Source of the DNA: Neocallimastix lanati (nom. inval.)
Lineage: Eukaryota > Neocallimastigomycota > Neocallimastigomycetes > Neocallimastigales > Neocallimastigaceae
Assembly: GCA_016946835.1 (NCBI GenBank)
Contig: JACVTC010000041.1
Span: 662,501-695,000 of the forward strand
Direction: 5' to 3'
Length of the DNA: 32,500 bases
This document shows positions 21,105-32,500 of the stretch, piece after piece; position 1 is the first letter of the stretch; every line of letters begins with the position of its first letter. The notes beneath the pieces were generated by a model, which saw nothing but the letters and a program-made list of their open reading frames with translations, did not search any database and was not told the DNA's origin. The translations under genes were made by a program, and so were the position numbers.

Positions 21105-21752
21105 ATATTTGTTTATTTGTTATGTAATTCGTTATTCATATTAATGCTAATGAATAAAAAAAAAATTCTTAGGCAATTAAAAATATAGATGGATATTTTT
21201 TTTCTTTTGTATTTTCCCATCTTTATTTAATGATAAAAATACGCTTGCTCATTAGGCAACAAAAAATATATATGTAAAGAATATTATATATAAATTGATA
21301 AATAAATATATATATATATATATATTAAAAAAAATAAAAAATAAATAAAAAAAAAAAACAAAAAAACAAAAAAAAAAAAAAACAAAAAATCTATTGTACA
21401 TAAATCATTATTACATAATATTTAACCCATTTTAGTTAAAATTTTTATTTGTTGAATTATTAAAATACTTTTAATTTATTTTAATAATAAAAAATAAAAA
21501 TTGGAAATAGTAATGTTATGTATATATATTGAATTATTTTTGATTTATATTTTATATTTTAAAATTTTATATTATATGCTTTTTTAATATTTTATGGATA
21601 ATAGAGTATAAGTATATATATATATATATATTTTATTATGAAATATCCAATAACATAATATATATATATAATTATTATTATAAATTTTTTGTTAATAATA
21701 TAAAAATTTATTAAGGATTAGATATAATAATTTAAAATAATTTTTATGGAAA
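20847..21752. other. AT-rich gene-free DNA
   Basis: A T run (about 21070-21100), an A run with C interruptions (about 21339-21387) and (TA)n tracts are present. No exon, RNA gene or larger repeat was seen. Confidence 0.65.
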
Positions 21753-21768
21753 CTATTTAACGGGAGAG

Positions 21769-21815
21769 TTGTATTTCCCCAAGTTGCATTTCCCCAAGTT
21801 GCATTTCGACAAGTA
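21769..21815 (-). repeat. 15-bp minisatellite, left arm (about 3 units)
   Basis: GTTGTATTTCCCCAA, GTTGCATTTCCCCAA and GTTGCATTTCGACAA lie in tandem. They are degenerate, reverse-oriented copies of the right-arm unit TTGGCGAAATGCAAC. Confidence 0.9.
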
Positions 21816-21951
21816 GAGTATTGATATAAATAAATGAATAAATAAATAAATATTAATTCAAAATATTATTTTTTTTAAAATTGTTTTTATGCGATATTAA
21901 TAATATTTAATTTTATTTATTGATTTATTTATTTATTTAATAATTTTCAAT

Positions 21952-22073
21952 TTGGCGAAATGCAACTTGGCGAATTGCAATTTGGCGAAATGCCACATTT
22001 TTTTAATACGCCACATGTTTCAAAAAAATTGGCGAAATGCAATCTGGCGAAATGCAATTTGGCGAAATGCCCC
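21952..22073 (+). repeat. 15-bp minisatellite, right arm (two blocks of 3 units)
   Basis: TTGGCGAAATGCAAC, TTGGCGAATTGCAAT and TTGGCGAAATGCCAC form one block. After a 30-bp interruption (about 21997-22029), TTGGCGAAATGCAAT, CTGGCGAAATGCAAT and TTGGCGAAATGCCCC form another. Unit length is divisible by three, so all frames stay open through the array (AKCNL, GEMQF, WRNAI repeats), which creates spurious ORFs on both strands. Confidence 0.95.
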
Positions 22074-22088
22074 ACACCCCTATTTAAC

Positions 22089-22541
22089 AATAAGTATGTC
22101 TTTTTTTTTTTTATATTTTTTATTTTTATTTTTAATAACATCTTATTAAATATTATTAAATATTTAGGTTTAAGATTTTTTTTTATTATTCTTTTCCTTA
22201 AATAAAATGAATCAAATAGATTATTTTTATTAAGATATATAAATATATTTCAAATACCAAATTTTATCAGTATTTATTATTTATTTATTATTTTTTATTA
22301 TTTAAATATATTAACCTAATTAATATTTTATTGTATTTTAATTTTTCATTTAAAATGGTTTTTCATTGATATATAAAAATTACTTAGATTTTTATAGATA
22401 ATTAATAATTATTATAATAATAATAATAATTATAATAATATTATTATATATATATTATTAAAAAATTATTTATTGTTTATATGCCTATTTTTTTTTTTAA
22501 ATCCTTTTTATGTAAAATTGATTAAAATTGTTTACTTTATT

Positions 22542-22573
<32 letters not shown>

Positions 22574-23512
22574 GCATTAAATATTGTTTATATGAATATA
22601 CTAAAATAAAATAAATATTTAATAATAATAAATAATAAAATAATAAATAAGTAAATAAATAAAAAGTTCTATAGAAATGTTTTTTTTTTTTTGTATTATT
22701 TAATTATTATTAATATTAATATTTTTATTTTTGTATTGCTAATAACCTTTAATTGCAAAATATCATATATATTATATGATATTATGGCCAATTTATTGAT
22801 ATCCAACCTTAATATATAATAATTCTGTCTAATTATAATTTTATATGATATAATTTTGAGTAAAATTAAAAGTCTTACTTTTATACACGTTAAATATCAA
22901 TGAAAAAAACTTCTAATTTATATATGTATCTTATTGTAAATTTATTTTATTTTTAATTCTAATTATATATAGGAGATGTTGTTTTATTGTTTAATTTCTT
23001 CATTATTTTCTATTATCATTAATAATTAATTTTATTAATATAGAAAATATAAACTTTAAATATTAAAAAAATAAAAAAAGTAAATATTTAATTATTAATA
23101 CCTAAACTTTTTTATTTTTATTTTTATATCATTTCTTTTAAATAACTATTTAAATTTTTTTTATGTTATTAATATCATTTCATTTCATTTTTCTTATTCT
23201 TTTTTTCTTTTTAAATAATACAAAATTATAATATTAATTATTAATTATAAATATAATTAAAATTAAAATTATAATTTTAATTAATAATGAATATTAACTT
23301 TTTTCATTATACAATTTTGTAATCTTAAAATTTATTATTTTATTGAAAAACATTATTATTATTAATTTTTCTAATTGTATTAATAATTTTTTCCTTTTTT
23401 TTTTTTATTTTTTATTTTACTATTTAGTTTTTAGCTTTTATTTATTTTTATTTTAAAGCTTTATATAATTATTTTTTTTATCATATAATGATATAGTTAT
23501 TTATTTTATTCT

Positions 23513-23545
<33 letters not shown>

Positions 23546-24104
23546 GTATTTTTATTCTTATTTATTTAATTATTTATTTATTTTGTTATATATATTGATT
23601 TATGTTATAATTTTTTTTTTAAAAAAAAAAGAAAATTAAATAGACTTTATATAAATTTATATATAAAAGTGGAGAAATTGTATTTTATAAAAAGTTTACC
23701 TATTTATCTGCAATAAAAACAAATAATTTTATAAATAAATAAATAAATAAATAAACAATAATAATAATAATAAAATCATTACAAAGAAAATTAATATATT
23801 TATTCTAATAAATAAATATATATATACAATATTTAAAGTTTCAGACTAAAAAATTTATCTATATATTTGTAATAATAAAAAGAGAGTGACAAATATATAT
23901 ATATAAATATATGTATATATTTTAAAGAATAAAAGAGAAGACATTAATAATAATAATAATAAAAACATTTTATTCAATAGAGAATAAAAATAAAAAATAA
24001 TTCAGTACAACCATTTTCAATAATTTTTTTTATATTATTTCGGCAAAATTTCGTTTCTAGTATCTTGTTTATATATATATATATTTATATATATTATTTA
24101 TAAA
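22089..24104. other. AT-rich gene-free DNA upstream of the kinase
   Basis: T runs (about 22550-22573 and 23519-23545), (AAT)n and (TA)n tracts, and an 11-bp hairpin AATATCATATA/TATATGATATT at 22759-22783. No exons were seen. The last few hundred bases should contain the kinase promoter; the sequence just before the ATG is TATATATTATTTATAAA, with A at the positions preceding the start codon. Confidence 0.65.
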
Positions 24105-27798
<3,694 letters not shown>

Positions 27799-28108
27799 AT
27801 CATATCAAATAGAAAGTAAGTTGAAAAACTTTAAAATAAAATTTTATATTATTATTTTCATTATTATTGTTTATCACTTGTTATACAAAAATTTTTAAAA
27901 GCAATATAGAAATATTAATAATGAGAATAATAATGCTTCAAATAATAATAATTACATAATAATAGTAATAATAGAATAATTTAGTGAATTTAAATATTAA
28001 AGTAATATATAAGTTTAAAATAAAAATATATAATAATAGTCATAAGTAATATTAATGATAATAATTATATAATTATTATAATCATCAAAATTTCATAAAT
28101 ATATATCT

Positions 28109-28154
<46 letters not shown>

Positions 28155-28458
28155 TATTTAAATGCGTTATATTATTAAATAATTAAATTAATTAATTAAA
28201 TCATATTGTAATATTTTTAAATATGTATATCTATCTAATATAAAAGAATTTAAATGTGAACTACTAAAAGTGAATAATATAATTTAAATAAATCAAAAGA
28301 AAAAAAAAACAAAACCAAAACCAAACCTAAAATCAAGATCAAAACATGATAATAAATATATAAATATATATAAATATATATTTATAAAGATTAAAATAAC
28401 CAAAAAAAAAAAAAAAAAAAATAAAATTAAAAAATAACTATCCGATATAATTTATCAC

Positions 28459-28489
<31 letters not shown>

Positions 28490-28511
28490 AATAAAAGATA
28501 AAAAATAAATA

Positions 28512-28555
<44 letters not shown>

Positions 28556-29253
28556 TTGATTAATTTTATTATTATAAACCCACACAAATTTAATAAGAAT
28601 AATAAATGAATAATCAAAATAATAATGATAATGAAAAAAAAAATTATATATATATATAATTTTTTTTTCTATATATCCTATAAAATGTAATCATATTCCC
28701 ATAAAAACTATTTATTAATCATTATATAATAAATTAATAAATATTTAATAATAATGAAAACACAATCTACATTATTAATAAATTAATAATAATCATAATT
28801 ACATAAACAACAATAAAAAAAAATGAAAGTGGAATTAGATTTTTAGTGATTTCTATTATTATTAAATATCTAAAAAGTCTTTTTTTTTTTTTTTTATATA
28901 TATTTGACTTTATTTCTAATATTATCGAATACTATTGAGTTAGATAAATTGGAAAAGTAAGTAATTTTTAAAAAGTTTTATTAATATTTAGATGATAATT
29001 CCATATTAATATATATACTAAGAAATATATAATGTAAATTTTATTTTCATTATTTTAGGTAAAAAAAAAAAAAAAAAAAAAAGGAAAACTAGAAAAGAAT
29101 TAAAATTTGCTTCAGAAAAACTAAAACTATAAGAAATATTTATAAATTATATTCATTTTTGTATTCATTATCATTAAAGATTTATGTAAAATTTATTATT
29201 ATAAATTGATAAAGAAAAAAAAATATTAATTTTATTTTATATTTTACTTCTTT

Positions 29254-29300
<47 letters not shown>

Positions 29301-29577
29301 CTATTTATAATATATATAGAAAAATATTAATATATATAATTTTTGATTAACCTCACACTTTTTTCTAAAATGTTGCTAATTATTTTTATTTATTAAAAAA
29401 ATATATATCCTTGAAATAAAATATAAAAAGAAAGTAAAAAAAAAAAAAAAAAAATTATTAAACAATTTATTAATAATTACTATATTATATTATTATTATA
29501 ATTTTCTTTTATTATACTTTATCAATATAATATTTATTTTATTTTTCTTTCTTTTATTTTTGATTAATTGTTCTCTA
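27799..29577. other. Convergent intergenic DNA; possible kinase 3' untranslated introns
   Basis: AT-rich with T and A runs (about 28112-28148, 28460-28486, 29260-29298) and an (AAT)n tract (about 28519-28551). Two perfect GTAAGT donor-like sites occur, at 27816 (18 bases after the kinase stop) and 28957, and an acceptor-like TTTTAG at 29055-29060. No SARAH-like or other coding exon was found. Confidence 0.5.
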
Positions 29578-29783
29578 GTAATTTATTATACATAAAATTA
29601 AACTAGCTTTATATAAAAGAGTTTTTACATAATTATTTTTGTGATATTTTAAAAATTTTTAATATTAATAAAAAACTTTTGTAATATACTATACATAAAA
29701 TTAAACTAGTTATATATAAAAGAATTTTTGTTTATTATTTTGTGATATTTTAATAAAATTTTCATAAAAATATATTAATAAAG
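29578..29783. repeat. 103-bp imperfect tandem duplication
   Basis: The unit starting GTAATTTATTATACATAAAA at 29578 recurs at 29681 (GTAATATACTATACATAAAA). Both copies share TTAAACTAG, ATATAAAAGA and TTGTGATATTTTA in the same order. They are diverged but clearly one duplication, and have no coding content. Confidence 0.85.
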
Positions 29784-29983
29784 AAATAAAAAATATATAA
29801 TTATAATCAATAAAAGATAAAAGTACGTGGTTAAATAAATAAAAATTTATTTAGTTAAAAGTAGTTTTTTTATATTTATTTATTTATTTTTTATTTACAT
29901 TTTATATGTTTTGCTAATTAATAGGCAAACATTAAATAAATATTAATTAATTTGGGTATGCTTTTAAGATTTTTAAGAATAAG

Positions 29984-30023
<40 letters not shown>

Positions 30024-30189
30024 GTTATTATTTTATTTAATTTTATTAAACAATTATTATATTTCTTTTTGATCTTTAATCAGTAATAGGTTAATAAAAT
30101 ATAAATAAAATATAATTATTAATATAACTATTAATAAGTTTTTAATTAATTATATTAACAAAATTTTTTATTCTTTTTTTTCTTTTAAT
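29784..30189. other. AT-rich 3' flank of the CFAP298 gene
   Basis: Contains an (ATT)n tract at about 29988-30023 and otherwise A/T-rich sequence. It should include the 3' untranslated region and polyadenylation site of the minus-strand gene; no specific signal was distinguished. Confidence 0.6.
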
Positions 30190-30650
30190 TTATTTAAATC
30201 CTCTCCATGAAACTTCTTTGATACCAGAAAATGCACTCTTTAAAGCTCTTGGATTTGCCCATTCTGAAGCTAAATAATCATCATCATCATTTTCTTCCAA
30301 TTTCTATTTATATTAGTAATTAATATAAGAGTATAATTTAAAATAAATAAAAATATAAATTTTAATAGCAATAAGCATAAAGAATTATAACTTTAATTCA
30401 GTATAATAAATTATCAATTTCTTTTTTTCTATTAAATATATATATATATATATAAAATTATGATACAAACCTTTAATTCCTCTTGTTTTTTATAGTAATA
30501 TGCCATTAAATTCTTTTGTTCTTGTTCTGATAATGGTGCCTCTCTAACTGGTGCTCCTTGGTTAGCCTTATTAATATCATATAAATGTATTTTTTTAATA
30601 AAAAAAATTTTTTTAAAAAAAAAATGTATTGTATATTATATTATTATTAA

Positions 30651-30727
<77 letters not shown>

Positions 30728-32003
30728 AATTTCTTTAAATATTATGATATTTTCATTATTTCTTACCTTCTGTAATTTTGCAATAATTTTGGTTTTTTCA
30801 TTTCTACCTAAGTAATCAGAGAGTTTCTTATCTTTTTTTAATTCTTTACCTGCCCACCATAAGGTAGATGTTTTTGGATCTAAAACTTCCTTACTGTCCT
30901 TTATTTTATATAAAGAATTTTAAATATATTATATTAAAAATCAATATTATCATGTTTTTTTTTTTTAATATATAAACAATTAATTACTTTTAATTTTTAT
31001 TTCCAAAAATTCAAATAATAAATAAAAATATTAAATGCTTCAAATTTATATCTATTTATCTATTTATATATATAATTTATAAATATTTAGGTATTTACTG
31101 CAGAACCGGAAAGATCTTCATTATCATCAATAATTTCTTGAACTGGATCAAAAGATGGAATACCCATTGGATAGGCTATCATTACTGCCCCTTTAACATT
31201 TTGAATAGCTTCATTTAATTCCTTGTCAGTAATAAAAATACCTTGGGCAACTTTATCCTATTTATACAAATTAATTTTAACAAACAATAACAATTATAAC
31301 AAAGTCATTTTTTAATTTTTTTTTTTTTTTTTTTAATAACAAAATATTATTTACATTATTTGTATATTATGAAAAAAAAAGTAAAATTATTAATTTAAAT
31401 TAAAATTTTACCTTTGATATTAATTGCTCAGCTTCATCCAATGCTTTTTCAATAACCTTGGCTGTTTCAGGTATTGGTGCTATTTTTTTTTTTATTTTAT
31501 TTTATTTTTTATTTTTTATTTTGTTTTCGTTTTTATTATATTATATGAATTATATATATATATATATATTTATTTAAAATAATTTATTTTATGCAATATT
31601 TTATGTAATATTTGTTAAAAATATTATTATTATTTTTTTAATAAATATTAATTGTTTTTAATAAAAATGTTTATAGTGTTGATAAAAAATTAAAATTTTT
31701 ACCTTCTCCATTTCTTCTTCCAGTAGGATCTGGTCTATAAGCTACTTTAAATCCTTTATCATTGGTAATAATTTTAGCTTCTTCAATTTCATTTGAATTC
31801 TTTTTTTTATCAAGATTATTTATTTGTTCTTCTGTTAATCCATGCTGATCATATGGCTTCAATGGTCCATAGAGCACTAATTCTCTACCAGCTATTTAAA
31901 TTTTATTACATTATATATTTTATTTCATTTATTTTATTATTATTAAAAAAAGAAAAAAATAACCATCATTGATATATCGTTTAAAATTACATATACAAAT
32001 AAG

Positions 32004-32037
<34 letters not shown>

Positions 32038-32279
32038 CATTAATAAAATATTTATCAATATAATTTCTAAATAATTTTGTTTTTAATAAAAAATTTAAAA
32101 ATTATATACAATATAATATATCTTTTTTTTATTTAATTACCTTGTACAAGTCTACCAACTCTATTAATTAAGTTGTATCTGTTAACTAAAACTGGTACTA
32201 ATTCTGAAATAGGAGTTGAAACCAAGTTTTCATATAAAAACATTGATTTTTCGTTTCTTTTAACATGTATAACAACCAT
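30190..32279 (-). CDS. CFAP298: Cilia- and flagella-associated protein 298 homologue (C21orf59/Kurly family), 7 exons
   Basis: Minus-strand exons with GT..AG borders: 32279-32141, 31891-31703, 31479-31412, 31257-31099, 30898-30767, 30566-30471, 30303-30190 (897 nt, 298 aa; human about 290). Most joins fall between codons; only introns 1 and 2 split one. The N-terminus MVVIHVKRNEKSMFLYE and the middle GPLKPYDQHGLTEEQINNL match the family. Diagnostic blocks follow: GRRNGEAP, KGAVMIAYPMGIPSFDP, DNEDLSG, LWWAGKELKKDKKLSDYLG, RNEKTKIIAKLQ, QGAPVRE, KLEENDDDDYLASEWAN, and GIKEVSWRG near the end. CFAP298 is a cytoplasmic factor needed for outer dynein arm assembly and cilium polarity, so this gene points to a flagellated zoospore. 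It is intact with no odd residues, and converges with the kinase gene. Family identity is secure by motif content; the exact start rests on the only in-frame ATG. Confidence 0.93.
30651..30725. repeat. (ATT)25 microsatellite in CFAP298 intron 5
   Basis: 75 bases of uninterrupted ATT inside the 200-bp intron 30567-30766, so over a third of this intron is a single microsatellite. Confidence 0.95.
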
Positions 32280-32500
32280 TCTTGATTTTTATTATATCAA
32301 TATTATTTAAATATTTCTAATATTTGTTAAATTTTTGATTAACAATAAATTTATTAATTATAATAAAAAAAATTAATTTAATAAATTATAAAATAATAAA
32401 AAGATTGAAATTTTTTTTTCTTTTCACTGAAATTTATAGCTTCATAAAAAAATAGAAAAAAAATTTTTTCTATAAATTAATATACAAATATATGGTAATT
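32280..32500. promoter_or_regulatory. Upstream region of the CFAP298 gene
   Basis: 221 bases of A/T-rich DNA precede the CFAP298 start codon on the minus strand, up to the window edge. It includes a small hairpin-like AATAGAAAAAAAATTTTTTCTAT at about 32451-32473. The promoter is inferred from position only; no defined element was seen. Confidence 0.35.

Larger units (their letters stand above)
21762..22079. mobile_element. 318-bp non-autonomous inverted-repeat element (MITE-like) with 9-bp target duplication
   Basis: CTATTTAAC occurs at 21753-21761 and again at 22080-22088, exactly bounding a segment that starts GGGAGAG and ends CACACCC, so its outer ends are inverted copies (GGGAGAG versus GGGTGTG). 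Inside, the left end carries about three 15-bp units of the TTGCATTTC.CCAAG kind and the right end carries about six units of the inverse (TTGGCGAAATGCAAT). The AT-rich centre is partly self-complementary too (ATAAATAAAT..ATTTATTTAT). There is no transposase ORF. Long inverted ends with 9-bp target duplications fit Mutator-like (MULE) MITEs best; hAT elements (8 bp) are the alternative if the shared C is chance. Seen: duplication, inverted ends, 15-mers. Inferred: transposition. Confidence 0.7.

Noticed and set aside
21769-22073. CRISPR array
   Set aside because: The repeats are contiguous 15-mers without unique spacers, are in opposed orientation, and the organism is eukaryotic.
21947-22205. 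Three overlapping ORFs with AKCNL, GELQF and WRNAI repeats
   Set aside because: All arise from the 15-bp minisatellite, which stays open in several frames, and they run into A/T sequence.
27799-30189. Downstream SARAH exon for the kinase
   Set aside because: I looked for a Leu-rich helix of the kind that ends MST1/2 and found only A/T low complexity.

Overview
The window looks like nuclear DNA of an anaerobic gut fungus (Neocallimastigomycota, the Piromyces/Neocallimastix/Anaeromyces/Orpinomyces group). Genes of moderate GC sit in extremely AT-rich spacers full of A/T homopolymers, (AAT)n tracts and AT palindromes. Introns are short, nearly pure A/T, and have GT..AG ends. TAA and TAG are genuine stops. 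One gene is a ciliary/flagellar assembly factor, which fits a fungus with flagellated zoospores and argues against non-flagellated AT-rich organisms such as Dictyostelium. This assignment is inference, not a database match.

Layout: (1) 272-384 (+) is probably the last coding exon of an unidentified gene entering from the left. (2) 1171-4848 (-) is an intact, apparently intronless plasma-membrane-type Ca2+-ATPase of 1225 aa. (3) 4849-24104 is a gene desert of about 19 kb. It holds a perfect 30-bp inverted repeat (8555-8631), a GC-enriched island that reads like a broken exon (10876-11217) followed by a telomere-like motif (11274-11288), a decayed Ty1/copia retrotransposon on the minus strand (about 14.95-19.0 kb; gag, protease, integrase, linker and RT-start remnants), a second copia scrap on the plus strand (about 20.4-20.76 kb), and a 318-bp non-autonomous DNA transposon-like element whose inverted ends are made of 15-bp repeats and flanked by a 9-bp target duplication (21753-22088). 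(4) 24105-27798 (+) is an eight-exon MST/Hippo-type Ste20 kinase, reconstructed here to 430 aa. (5) 30190-32279 (-) is a seven-exon CFAP298 (C21orf59/Kurly) homologue, reconstructed to 298 aa. The last two genes converge.

The genes do not form an operon or pathway. The Ca2+ pump exports calcium. The kinase is the upstream kinase of a Hippo/MEN-like module and has five Thr-Met motifs in its linker, like the MOB1-docking sites of animal MST1/2, but no SARAH domain that I can find. CFAP298 serves axonemal dynein assembly. The least explained items are the 318-bp element built of 15-mers, the GC-rich island at 10.9-11.2 kb, and the MST linker architecture.
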